The notes under the pieces were generated by a model that was not told the DNA's origin, made no database searches, and was given only the letters and a program-made list of their open reading frames with translations. Position numbers and translations under genes: made by a program. Below are positions 55,858 to 64,000 of a stretch of DNA of 64,000 nt, one piece after another; position 1 is the stretch's first letter; every line of letters starts with the position of its first letter. The DNA comes from Pseudohongiella sp. (GTDB taxonomy: Bacteria > Pseudomonadota > Gammaproteobacteria > Pseudomonadales > Pseudohongiellaceae): the NCBI GenBank assembly GCA_030696315.1, contig JAUYSM010000115.1, forward strand, positions 1 to 64,000, read 5' to 3'.

Positions 55858-58154
55858 GACAACCCCCGATAGCGACGTGCCATCCAATCCATACACATCA
55901 ATGCAATTAACAAGGCCAATAACCAGGGCCTATCCCAGAGATCTTCCTGAACTTCGCGCGAGTAGGCGCCCGGCACATGATCAATATCGTTGAGCATCTG
56001 TTGAGCAGCGGACAAATCGTAGTAGCGGCCGCCGCCGATGTCAGCAATTCTGGTCAACATTCCCGTGTCGCGTCCGGCGTTATTGAACTCTCGTAAGGAC
56101 GGAGTCACCACAAAAGCCGCGGGTTTTTCGGTTTCCAGACCCGTGCCTGCGGCACTCGCCACATCCACCAATACCCGGTATACGCCTTCGTCCGCAGCCA
56201 CAAAACGGCTGACATAGGTGCCGTCCTGATTGATATCCCACTCCATGGCAATATCAACTGAATTACCAAGCGGATCACTGCGTTGTATCCACAAAGATGC
56301 GTTATTGTCCGGTTTGTACTCGGCATCCAGCACTTTGACTGAGACACTGACAGTATCGCCGGCGTTATAGAACGGTTTATCAAAGCTGACACTGACACGC
56401 TCCATGGCCCCTTGTGCCAGCCAGCGCAACATCTGCCGCCATAAGCGTTCATGGGATTCATCCTCAGCGGACATCAACATCTGCCAGCGCCAGGTGCTGG
56501 CGGTATTGATACTCATGCTGCGGCCACTGCCATAACGCTGGGTAGCAATCAAAGGCAATGCCTGATTCTGATACTGCAGCGCAGGATGTTCTAACAAAAC
56601 GGTTGCACCGGGTTTGGCACGGCCAGTGACATAGATACCCTGCAGCGTGGGTAGTTCACTCCACAAACGCCTGTTGTTTGCATCATCGCTGTCAAGGCGT
56701 AACAACTCTGAAAATTCACCAGCGGCCGTCAGGCGCGGCGCAAACAGCTCGCCCGTAGCATGGCCTCCCCGTCGGATGCCACCTTGCAGATAGGCTGGCA
56801 AGGTATCAGACCGATTCAATGTCAGCGGCAGAATATCGGCAACCACGCTGTCCACAAACGCATCGTCCAGCATACCGGCAACCAGCAAGCCACCGCCGCG
56901 TTCAGCCACAAAATCCTGCAGCATCAGCAGCTGATCGTCTGTAAAAAAATCGCGACCAATGTCACCCAATACAATGGCTTCGTACTGATAAAGATCCTCT
57001 ACACGGGTAGGGAATCCGCCACTGAGTTCAAGGGGTGTATTGATGCCCTGACGGTAAAAGCGACCGGGGCCAGTGCGCAAATAGGAGGCCAATCTCAGAC
57101 TGGTATCACTCTCCACTGCGCGCCGTATGAATTTGAATTCGTTTCGCGGATGCCCATCGACATACAGCACATTCAGCGGCGGGCGTTCGCTGTTGTCGAC
57201 CAGAAATTGATAACGGTTGTTTTGCAGCACAATCTCGCCGTCCTGCTCGTCTACCCGCAATTCATACAGGATAGGCTCTTTGCGATCGGGGCTGATTTCT
57301 AGCTCGATTCGGCGCCCGCCTTCATTGCCAAGTGTCACCAGCCGTGATGCCACTTCGGTTTCGCCATCCATCACGCGAAGGTTCAATTGCCGACCACTGT
57401 AGCCCTGTTGGTTAAGGTCAACCTGAACGTCAAACACGCTGTTATCCAGAATGGTCTGCGAGGCGGATACGTTGCTGATGCCTACATCACGCGGAATCTG
57501 CTCTTGCCCAACACCCACGGTAAACACAGGAATCTGGCGGGCCGCAAAATCTCTGGCACTCAACAAAGGATCCGTATCGGCATTATCAGCACCATCGCTG
57601 ATCATCACCACAGCACTCAAAGGCAGACCACCGAGTTGTTCTGCCACCTGGCGCATGGCTTGTTCCAGACTGGAACTGTTGCCTTGGGCTGTGAGATCTG
57701 ACACATCACTGACGCGTCGCAAGGACTGGTTAAACGCAAAAGTACGCACCTGATAACGATCGGCCAGTCCGGCAACAATACCGTTTTCACCATACAAAGC
57801 ATCGGTGACAGCCTGTTGGCGGGATTCAAAACCTGTGACATCGGCAATTTGCATACTGGCAGAATCATCAACCAAAACCGCCAGGTAGGTCTCCTGAGGA
57901 TTGACTTCAAAGGTTGTGATAATCGGGCGCATCAGCAACAACAGCAGCAGCATCAACACGGCTGAGCGCAGTCCAATCAACAGATTTTTCCAGCGGCGTG
58001 TAATCGGTCGTGTGGTGCGTCGATACAAGAACCACACAACCGCGGGAATCAGCAAAAACAGCAATAAGGAAATTAATGGATGCGGCCCATAAGCGAAGTC
58101 AAACCGACCATCACGAATAGCGTCTAAAACATATGCATCCAGAAAAAAACTCAT
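55854..58154 (-). CDS. Membrane VWA protein with amidotransferase-like domain
   Basis: A 766-residue protein. Helices at ~27-43 and ~62-80 are followed by a VWA domain whose MIDAS reads D96-D-S98-A-S100 (VLVDDSASM) with VVMISDGADNADTD. A glutamine-amidotransferase-like module (~385-420: YEAIVLGDIGRDFFTDDQLLMLQDFVAERGGGLLVAGM) and Ig-like strands follow. A final helix (PWLLALLIALMCMDWMARR) lies at the C-terminus. The architecture parallels the BatA-like protein at the operon's far end, so each cell would make two such VWA proteins. Role inferred as MoxR partner. Confidence 0.8.
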   Translation of the reverse strand: MSFFLDAYVLDAIRDGRFDFAYGPHPLISLLLFLLIPAVVWFLYRRTTRPITRRWKNLLIGLRSAVLMLLLLLLMRPIITTFEVNPQETYLAVLVDDSASMQIADVTGFESRQQAVTDALYGENGIVAGLADRYQVRTFAFNQSLRRVSDVSDLTAQGNSSSLEQAMRQVAEQLGGLPLSAVVMISDGADNADTDPLLSARDFAARQIPVFTVGVGQEQIPRDVGISNVSASQTILDNSVFDVQVDLNQQGYSGRQLNLRVMDGETEVASRLVTLGNEGGRRIELEISPDRKEPILYELRVDEQDGEIVLQNNRYQFLVDNSERPPLNVLYVDGHPRNEFKFIRRAVESDTSLRLASYLRTGPGRFYRQGINTPLELSGGFPTRVEDLYQYEAIVLGDIGRDFFTDDQLLMLQDFVAERGGGLLVAGMLDDAFVDSVVADILPLTLNRSDTLPAYLQGGIRRGGHATGELFAPRLTAAGEFSELLRLDSDDANNRRLWSELPTLQGIYVTGRAKPGATVLLEHPALQYQNQALPLIATQRYGSGRSMSINTASTWRWQMLMSAEDESHERLWRQMLRWLAQGAMERVSVSFDKPFYNAGDTVSVSVKVLDAEYKPDNNASLWIQRSDPLGNSVDIAMEWDINQDGTYVSRFVAADEGVYRVLVDVASAAGTGLETEKPAAFVVTPSLREFNNAGRDTGMLTRIADIGGGRYYDLSAAQQMLNDIDHVPGAYSREVQEDLWDRPWLLALLIALMCMDWMARRYRGLS

Positions 58155-58196
58155 TGTTTATCTACTGACTCTCTTTTCTACTACATCGGGTTGTTG

Positions 58197-61100
58197 CTAT
58201 TGAGCAGGAGCTGCCTGTGTCTGTGCGCCGGTTTCCGACAACGCTCGGTAGTAGGACTCAACCAACTGCCGGTATTGATCAGGAATATCCTCTTCAGAAA
58301 CACTGAACAGCCGCTTGCTGATTTGTGAGAGCTCTGCACGTGCGCGCAGGTCACTTTCCAGTTCAATCAGCGGCTGTAACAAACCTCGCAGCAGCTCAGG
58401 CTGATTCATGAACTGTTCCAGAGACTGCCGGGTAATTTCACTGCTGATCGAACGGGCATTGCCCCACAACGCCGCCTCACCAGGTGCCGGAATTCCGCCA
58501 AGACCCGTGCGCTGCTGCGGATCGTTGGACCCACCAGCCAGCTGACCACCACCGCCACCCTGTTGACCCTGTTGACCCTGTTGACCCTGTTGACCCTGTT
58601 GACCTTGTTGACCTTGTTGACCTTGTTGACCCTGTTGACCCTGTTGACCTTGTTGACCTTGTTGACCCTGTTGACCTTGTTGTGCCAACTGCTGAGCCTG
58701 TTGTCCGCGCTGGCTCTGCTGTGCTGCACCCTGCTGCCCGCCCTGATCTAACTGCTGGGCCAGCTGTTGCGCCAATTGTTGTGAGCGCGCCAGTTGTTCG
58801 CGCATTTCGGCAATCGATGCGTCGCCGGACTGACCCGCTTGACGCGCATCGATCTCTGATTGCAGTTGCTCCAACTGTTGGCGCAGAGCACTTGCGTCGG
58901 CAGCTGCCTGCATCACCGGATCCTGACCAGGCTGTGATGGAGCCTGACCTCCAGCTCCCAAAGCCTGCAGGTTTCTATCCAGATTATTCAATGCCTCGGC
59001 AACTTCGCCCTCGATATCAATGGCGAGATTGACCATGCCGTTGCGCAGCACACGATTGGCGGTATCCATCTGTTCCGTCAGTGGCCGAATTGCGCGATTG
59101 GCCTGTTGCGCCTGCGATAACAGCTGCTGTTCCTCATTGCTGGCACGGGCAATTACCGCGCGCAGCATGCGCTCGATTTCGGCCAACTCCTGACGGTTGC
59201 GCTCTTGTTGCTGCACCAATTCCTGCACTTCCTCAGAATTGCTGGCGGCTTGCCGGGTCTGGCCCAGCCCTTGTTGTTGCGCCAGTTGCTGCAGCGCCTG
59301 CTGGAGTTCACGCTGCTGTTGAATTAGCTGTTGCCCGCGCTGCGCAATATTCTGTGCCAGCTGATTTGCTGAATTTGCCGGTTGCTGTGCCATCTGGCGC
59401 TGCTGCTCGCGCAGACTCTCCAGGGCGCGTTGACTGCGCGCAGCTGCCTGAGCGGGAGAATCGGCCTGGGCAGCTTCCTGCATTTGTTGGAGTGCCCGCT
59501 GCATATCTTCATTACTGGCCTGACTATTGGATTGCTGGCCACCTTGCTGCTGGGAGTTTTGCGCCTGCTGCATTTGTTGACGACGATTCATCTGTTGCTG
59601 CAGTTGCGCCAACTCGGTGCTTAATTGTTCCTGCTCACGGCGCAGTCTTTCGAGTTCGCGCCGGCGCTGCTCTTCTTCCAGTTCTTCCATGCGCCGCGCA
59701 AGATTGCGCTGAGCGCGCGTCAGGCTTTCCTGACGGCGTGCAAGTTCTTCGAGACGACTGGCCTCTTCGGTATCCTGTTGTTGACCACCGCCCGCTTGCC
59801 GTGGCGTTTCATAGCGATTCTCATTCTGACCCATTTCCATGTCGAACAATTCGCGTAAATCCTCGCGCTCTTGCTGCCCGCCACCACCGCCGCCGCCAGC
59901 CTGTTGTCGCTGGAAATTAACGTCAGTGCGATTGATCTCGGCTTCGGCACGCAGCACCATCTGCAAAGCCTGTTGTTCAGGTTGCATGGCGGTTGTTAAG
60001 GCCTGGGCATCCAATTGGGCGGCTGCCAGTTCCATTTGCTCGATAGCACGCTGCAAATGCGTGACGGCGTTGCCAAAACTGTCATCCGCAAAATCCAGAC
60101 GCTCCGACAAGCGCTCTATCGACATGCGCGCCCGCTCCATCGCATCACGCTGCGAGTCGGCGAGCACGGCTACATCGTCATCAAATTGTTGCTGATCCAT
60201 GTTGAGCTGCTGCTGGCGAAGGCGCCAGGTAGCAGCAATAATGTCTTTCTGTAAGGTGACAAGCGCACTGCTGCTGTTGTCTCCACCACCGCCGCCACCG
60301 CCACCGCCGCCTTGTTGTCCACCCGCTGCCCGTCGGAATTCCTGATCGGTTGGCACAACTTGCAGAAAATAAATATCAGACACAATCTGCTGTGGTCCAC
60401 GTAACGCGTTGTTATCTGCCAGTGTCATGTAATAACTGACAAAATCACCAGGCTGCACAGCCAGATCTTCCATAAAAATCATCTGGTTGCCAGTGATATT
60501 ACGAGTCTGCTCTGTTGGCAGAAAATCAATCGCCAGCTCATCAGTGCCCACCACACTGTAATGCAACTGGAACTCACTGAGGCCATAGTCATCTGTTGCC
60601 TCTACCTGCAGAATCACTTCTTCCAGCGGCATCACATCCTGATCGCGACCCGGGCTGTGCAATGCCAGCACCGGCGGTTGATCGGGAATGGAGCGGATGT
60701 AAAACACATCGGCGTCTTCCGTCTGTAAACGATCGAAGTCGGTTGCCATCACACGATAAGCGGTATCTCGTGAAATGGTGAGCACTGCAGTACCAGTCAA
60801 GCCATCCACAGTCAGCGGGATACGGCTGTCATCATCAAACACAATGTCTGCCTGCTGCACCGCTTTATTAAAGGTGACATTCAGAGCCACCTCAGTGCCT
60901 TCCGGGGCAACCATGTCGCCACTGTCAGGTTCCTGCAGATCGTCCATACCTGTGTAGTCAGGGAAGTCAAAAGCCAGATCAATTTGTTCAGCGCGCGGCA
61001 AATCGTACAGGGTTATTGCGTACTGACGACTGCGCAGCTCACCATTGGGGCCATCAGCCTGATCAATACTGACGTAGTACACCAACTCATCCTGCACAGC

Positions 61101-61934
61101 TGGCATGTAATATGACCAGGCAGCTCCGTTACTGCCGCTGCCTTCTTCGCGCATCGAGACGTCGTACCAATTCAACTGATCAGACTGCATGCGCAGCCGC
61201 ACATTGGCTGGGGCACCGTTTTCAATCCGCACATTGATGCTGGCAGATCGCCCGCGCTGCATACGGATATCCCCAGGCTCCACCGTGATGACCAACTCCA
61301 GCGCTTCGGCTGGCACGGCGGGTTCAGCAAGTTCTACGCTGACCGGACGCAGGGAAAAGGGCCAAAGCAGTTGGGCTCCGGCGCGTAACAATGCATCTGA
61401 ACTGATAAAAGCCACCACGGTTACCAGCACCGCTACCGCGGCCAGTGAGGCAGAGGTATAAGGCGCGCGTCGATCGGACACTTGCTGCAGCTGTTGTTCC
61501 TGATCGCGCAGATGCACTTCCGCGTCGACCCACAACTGCTCAACAAACTGCGCGGAGACGCCGGCTTTTTTTGAGGCATCACTGTCAGGCGAAAATTCAA
61601 GGGAAGTGAGCAGTCGTTGCTCAAGATCTGGCATACGTGATTCGATAATGCCAGCAAGTTGACGATCATCGGCACGCAGCCTGCGCAGTGCAGCGCTGTA
61701 TCGCCAGATCAGCGTTATCCCGATACCCCCGCTCAGCAGCAGTAAACATAACTGCAACATGAAGGCATCCGGTAACCACAGACTGATCAGGCTCATGCCC
61801 AGTACCAGCGCAGCCAGGGCAGTCAGTAACAAACCTGTCTGGTGTAGAAACACCAACATGGTGCGGCGACGCCCAACCGCTGCCAGGCTGGATCGCAAAT
61901 TTTCTATGGTGGCGTGTGACGATTGATTCGACAT
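58197..61934 (-). CDS. DUF4175-type membrane protein with Gln-rich coiled coil
   Basis: A 1245-residue protein, first gene of the operon. Three N-terminal helices (~28-48, ~52-72, ~160-185) precede Ig-like domains (~200-520) with YYVSIDQADGPNGELRSRQYAI and YDLPRAEQIDLAFDFPDYTG. The rest (~540-1245) is a Gln/Glu/Arg-rich coiled coil broken by Gly-runs (GGGGGGGGGG near 545). A 39-residue GQQ repeat lies at 1087-1125. It matches DUF4175-like proteins seen in MoxR/DUF4159 clusters. Its size and coiled coil suggest a periplasmic scaffold. Function unknown. Confidence 0.8.
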   Translation of the reverse strand: MSNQSSHATIENLRSSLAAVGRRRTMLVFLHQTGLLLTALAALVLGMSLISLWLPDAFMLQLCLLLLSGGIGITLIWRYSAALRRLRADDRQLAGIIESRMPDLEQRLLTSLEFSPDSDASKKAGVSAQFVEQLWVDAEVHLRDQEQQLQQVSDRRAPYTSASLAAVAVLVTVVAFISSDALLRAGAQLLWPFSLRPVSVELAEPAVPAEALELVITVEPGDIRMQRGRSASINVRIENGAPANVRLRMQSDQLNWYDVSMREEGSGSNGAAWSYYMPAVQDELVYYVSIDQADGPNGELRSRQYAITLYDLPRAEQIDLAFDFPDYTGMDDLQEPDSGDMVAPEGTEVALNVTFNKAVQQADIVFDDDSRIPLTVDGLTGTAVLTISRDTAYRVMATDFDRLQTEDADVFYIRSIPDQPPVLALHSPGRDQDVMPLEEVILQVEATDDYGLSEFQLHYSVVGTDELAIDFLPTEQTRNITGNQMIFMEDLAVQPGDFVSYYMTLADNNALRGPQQIVSDIYFLQVVPTDQEFRRAAGGQQGGGGGGGGGGDNSSSALVTLQKDIIAATWRLRQQQLNMDQQQFDDDVAVLADSQRDAMERARMSIERLSERLDFADDSFGNAVTHLQRAIEQMELAAAQLDAQALTTAMQPEQQALQMVLRAEAEINRTDVNFQRQQAGGGGGGGQQEREDLRELFDMEMGQNENRYETPRQAGGGQQQDTEEASRLEELARRQESLTRAQRNLARRMEELEEEQRRRELERLRREQEQLSTELAQLQQQMNRRQQMQQAQNSQQQGGQQSNSQASNEDMQRALQQMQEAAQADSPAQAAARSQRALESLREQQRQMAQQPANSANQLAQNIAQRGQQLIQQQRELQQALQQLAQQQGLGQTRQAASNSEEVQELVQQQERNRQELAEIERMLRAVIARASNEEQQLLSQAQQANRAIRPLTEQMDTANRVLRNGMVNLAIDIEGEVAEALNNLDRNLQALGAGGQAPSQPGQDPVMQAAADASALRQQLEQLQSEIDARQAGQSGDASIAEMREQLARSQQLAQQLAQQLDQGGQQGAAQQSQRGQQAQQLAQQGQQGQQGQQGQQGQQGQQGQQGQQGQQGQQGQQGQQGQQGGGGGQLAGGSNDPQQRTGLGGIPAPGEAALWGNARSISSEITRQSLEQFMNQPELLRGLLQPLIELESDLRARAELSQISKRLFSVSEEDIPDQYRQLVESYYRALSETGAQTQAAPAQ
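58560..58676. repeat. 13-copy 9-bp tandem repeat in the DUF4175-type gene
   Basis: Thirteen contiguous 9-bp units, reading CTGTTGACC or TTGTTGACC on the plus strand, encode 13 Gly-Gln-Gln triplets on the minus strand. Copies differ only in the final Gln codon (CAG or CAA). The length is a multiple of 3, so gain or loss of units keeps the frame. Confidence 0.97.
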
Positions 61935-62084
61935 AATCAGACGGCTCTGTTCCGGGATTACAGGACTGATACGTTCACTGGCAGCCAGCGGTTCTTATTC
62001 TTGCCTTCCGCTCAACTATCCCATTACTGGACCGGACAAGGCAAGCAAATCTGTCGTGGACCACACTCGGTTTGACGACATTGT

Positions 62085-62663
62085 TCAGCCAGGTAAAAAT
62101 GGCTTGTAATAGTCTGAATTTTCAGGGAATACATGAATTTCAGCAGCGCGCATTGCCTGGCAAAGCTGCGCTAGGCCGTTGTAGGGCAACATACTTTTTA
62201 ATGTATGTGCTGTCGGAATCGGTAATCGAATCCGTCCTTCACTGTGCTCCTGTAACGCTGCTGCCGGACTCAGCCATTGATAATCGAGTATCTCGTCGTC
62301 ATCCACCACAATGTCGACTGCCTCATGTAAGGGGCACAAAAAGAACCAGGTGGCGTAGCGACGCGGCAATCCGAGTGGCGTTGTCCAGTGTGCGATATGA
62401 ATCAAATGATCCGGCGCTATCTGTAAACCCGCTTCTTCGCGGGTCTCGCGGATACACGCATTCACCGCTGCCAGATACTCCGCTTCGCATTCAGCCAGGG
62501 TGCCACAAGCTTCCGGGTAGTCACAGGGATCCACTTTGCCTCCCGGGAATACCCAGGCACCGCCTTCAAAACTCAGCGCGGAATTGCGCTTGAGCAGCAA
62601 GGTCTGAACGCCTTCGCTGCTCTCGCGCACAATCACTACCGTACTGGCGGGCCTGGGAGTCAT
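62085..62663 (-). CDS. NUDIX hydrolase (NUDT19-like)
   Basis: A 192-residue NUDIX protein. The box is split by an insertion: GGAWVFPGGKVDP comes first, and ACIRETREEAGLQI follows ~25 residues later with the metal-binding REXXEE. A long insertion between the Gly and the RE half is typical of NUDT19/RP2-like enzymes acting on CoA esters rather than nucleotides. Late motifs are TPLGLPRRYATWFFLCPLHE and YQWLSPAAALQEH. The activity on CoA is an inference from that architecture. It lies on the same strand as the GST and acyl-CoA synthetase genes, which fits CoA metabolism. Confidence 0.82.
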   Translation of the reverse strand: MTPRPASTVVIVRESSEGVQTLLLKRNSALSFEGGAWVFPGGKVDPCDYPEACGTLAECEAEYLAAVNACIRETREEAGLQIAPDHLIHIAHWTTPLGLPRRYATWFFLCPLHEAVDIVVDDDEILDYQWLSPAAALQEHSEGRIRLPIPTAHTLKSMLPYNGLAQLCQAMRAAEIHVFPENSDYYKPFLPG

Positions 62664-62682
62664 CGATAAATCTCTATCCTGT

Positions 62683-62710
62683 TTACTTGTTACTTGTTAC
62701 TTGTTACTTG
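62683..62710. repeat. Four-copy 7-bp tandem repeat
   Basis: Four exact copies of TTACTTG fill most of the 49-nt gap between the NUDIX start and the GST stop. The repeat lies 20 nt upstream of the NUDIX start, so its copy number could change promoter or leader spacing. No function is known. Confidence 0.9.
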
Positions 62711-62712
62711 GT

Positions 62713-63351
62713 TCAGATCTTGGGCAACGCCGCCTTTGCCTGATGTTCACGAATCGTTTTAACGGAGTCGCGCTGTTCAAGCAAGCCTAGCAATGCTTTG
62801 ACGCCCGGCTCAGTGGCAAACACGTCCCAATTGAGTGCCTTTTTGGTCACGCGGGTAACCAGTCCAACACTGAACAGGAAGTAGAAGTCGGCATAACTCA
62901 TATCACTGCCGGCCAGATAAGGATCGTATTTCGCCAGTTTAGCCAGCGCAGCAAAACCTTTCTGCAACTCTTTGCGCACCGACTCTTTGAGTTCATCACT
63001 GGCTGGGCGACCAAAAAACACATCGCCATACAGACGACGCGCTGGCAGTTCGATATACAGTTCCAGGTAACGAATCAACTCGCGCACTTTAGCGCGCTCA
63101 AATGGATCAACAGGGTAAAACGACGGGCCAAGGCCCAAGCTATCGAGGAAATCGATGATGACTTCGGTTTCAGTCAGAAATCCCTGCTCAGTCTCGATAC
63201 ACGGCACTTTTCCCATCGGGCTGCGCGACAGGTACTCGTTTTCCTGGTTGGGAAGCACGGTGACTTCCTCAAACTCCATGCCTTTCTCCAACAAGGCCAT
63301 TTTTACCATGTTGTAGTAGTTACTCATGGCAAATCCATATAGTTTGATCAT
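62713..63351 (-). CDS. Glutathione S-transferase family protein
   Basis: A 212-residue GST. The thioredoxin-like N-domain has MIKLYGFAMSNYYNMVKMALLEKG, with Ser10/Tyr as candidate catalytic residues. The cis-Pro and gamma-glutamyl contacts are seen in SPMGKVPCIETEQGFLTETEVIIDFL. The all-helical C-domain runs ~90-210 (PYLAGSDMSYADFYFLFSVGL). Substrate unknown. Its start overlaps the upstream acyl-CoA synthetase stop by 4 nt, so the two are translated together. Confidence 0.9.
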   Translation of the reverse strand: MIKLYGFAMSNYYNMVKMALLEKGMEFEEVTVLPNQENEYLSRSPMGKVPCIETEQGFLTETEVIIDFLDSLGLGPSFYPVDPFERAKVRELIRYLELYIELPARRLYGDVFFGRPASDELKESVRKELQKGFAALAKLAKYDPYLAGSDMSYADFYFLFSVGLVTRVTKKALNWDVFATEPGVKALLGLLEQRDSVKTIREHQAKAALPKI

Positions 63352-64000
63352 CTGGCAGATTCCTTCTTCAGTTTGTGTTTAAGAACTTTCCCGGACGGAG
63401 CCGTTGGCAGCGGCTCCATAAATTCAATTCGGCTCGGGCGTTTGTAGGCTGTGAGCAACGGCTTTATAAACGCCTGCAAACTCGCCTCATCCAATTGGCT
63501 GCCCGCTGTACGCTGCACATACGCCAGCACGTTTTCATTACCTTCGACCGGCTCGCCGATCACCGCACATAACAATACCTCGGGGTGTTTGGAAATCACA
63601 CCTTCCACTTCCGGAGGGTATACGTTAAAACCCGAATGAATGATCAGTTCTTTGCTGCGTCCTGCGATGTGAATGTTGCCATCCTCATCCAGTCGCACCA
63701 GATCACCGGTATTGAGGAATCCTTGCTCATCGATTGCTGCCGCAGTGGCCAGGGGATTACGGTAATAACCCAGCATGATATTCGGGCCGCGAACATGCAG
63801 CTCACCCACGTCACCTTGTGCTACTTCTGCACCATCAGGTCCCAGCAAACGGATTTCCATGCCCGGCAATGCCTTGCCAACGCTGCAATTAGCCAGCGGT
63901 TCATTAAAACGCACCTGGCTGATGGTTGGGGCACTCTCGGTCATGCCATAGCCGTTTAATAACGGCAGGCCAAACAAGTGCTCGGTCTTTTCTTTGATGG
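63348..64000 (-). CDS. AMP-binding acyl-CoA synthetase (N-terminal part beyond window)
   Basis: The C-terminal ~217 residues of an adenylate-forming enzyme; the frame runs off the window edge. Visible motifs are LNGYGMTESAPT (A5), the hinge and A8 LNTGDLVRLDEDGNIHIAGRSKELIIHSGFNVYPPEVEGVI, and the catalytic Lys in PTAPSGKVLKHKLKKE (A10). It activates a fatty or aromatic acid to its CoA thioester via acyl-AMP. The natural substrate cannot be told from this part. It is the upstream partner of the GST gene. Confidence 0.93.
   Translation of the reverse strand, partial: IKEKTEHLFGLPLLNGYGMTESAPTISQVRFNEPLANCSVGKALPGMEIRLLGPDGAEVAQGDVGELHVRGPNIMLGYYRNPLATAAAIDEQGFLNTGDLVRLDEDGNIHIAGRSKELIIHSGFNVYPPEVEGVISKHPEVLLCAVIGEPVEGNENVLAYVQRTAGSQLDEASLQAFIKPLLTAYKRPSRIEFMEPLPTAPSGKVLKHKLKKESAR

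Noticed and set aside
58560-58676. CRISPR-like array
   Set aside because: Units are 9 bp and contiguous, without spacers, and fall inside a coding frame. No cas genes are near.
58484-59032. Plus-strand open frames with Thr-Leu-Leu or Asp-Pro-Val repeats opposite the DUF4175-type gene
   Set aside because: They are created by the 9-bp repeat on the coding strand; they have no family motifs and no ribosome-binding site.

Overview
The window is chromosomal DNA from a gammaproteobacterium. The evidence is a contiguous recC-recB-recD operon, a ribF-ileS-fkpB-ispH string, a RegB/RegA (PrrBA/RoxSR-type) redox two-component pair, and many Gram-negative envelope proteins (TonB receptor, RND pump, DUF5916 protein, lipoproteins). 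The secreted-protein paralogues and the DUF4159/DUF4175 cluster suggest an aquatic heterotroph, perhaps of the marine OM60/Cellvibrionales kind. That last placement is inference and cannot be settled here. Coding density is high: three convergent gene pairs overlap at their 3' ends, and start/stop overlaps are common. I see no rRNA, tRNA, CRISPR array, prophage or intact insertion sequence.

Layout. 1-4256: the 3' part of sbcC, a DinB-like protein, and a LysE-family exporter divergent from a MocR-type regulator. 4259-10841: a DUF5916 outer-membrane protein; divergently, a run of a secreted protein of unknown family, two paralogous small membrane proteins and a lipoprotein amidase; then a DUF2970 protein. 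11152-20490: recC, recB and recD. 20465-25515: a gamma-glutamylcyclotransferase-like / M19 dipeptidase / diguanylate cyclase operon on the minus strand, and two more secreted paralogues on the plus strand. 25575-30957: ispH, fkpB, ileS and ribF on the minus strand, without the usual lspA. 31020-36109: small membrane proteins, a secreted hydrolase, PII, a hotdog thioesterase, an outer-membrane-like protein, and a BlaI repressor / M56 protease pair. 36313-46741: a TonB receptor, a methyltransferase-acetyltransferase fusion divergent from regBA, a candidate small ORF, and an RND adaptor-permease operon ending in a strong terminator. 46908-46986: a long imperfect inverted repeat. 47011-61934: one eight-gene minus-strand operon. 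62085-64000: a NUDIX hydrolase, a glutathione S-transferase and the 3' part of an acyl-CoA synthetase.

The most interesting region is the 15-kb operon at 47011-61934. In transcription order it encodes a DUF4175 protein with a 13-copy GQQ repeat, a VWA membrane protein, a legumain/caspase-fold protein with no cysteine at all, a TPR protein with a gluzincin HELVH site, a DUF4159 protein, a MoxR AAA+ ATPase, a DUF58 protein, and a BatA-like VWA membrane protein. The start/stop overlaps and tiny gaps imply co-expression. I infer an envelope-associated AAA+/VWA remodelling machine with one possibly active metalloprotease and one protease-like scaffold. Its substrate is unknown.
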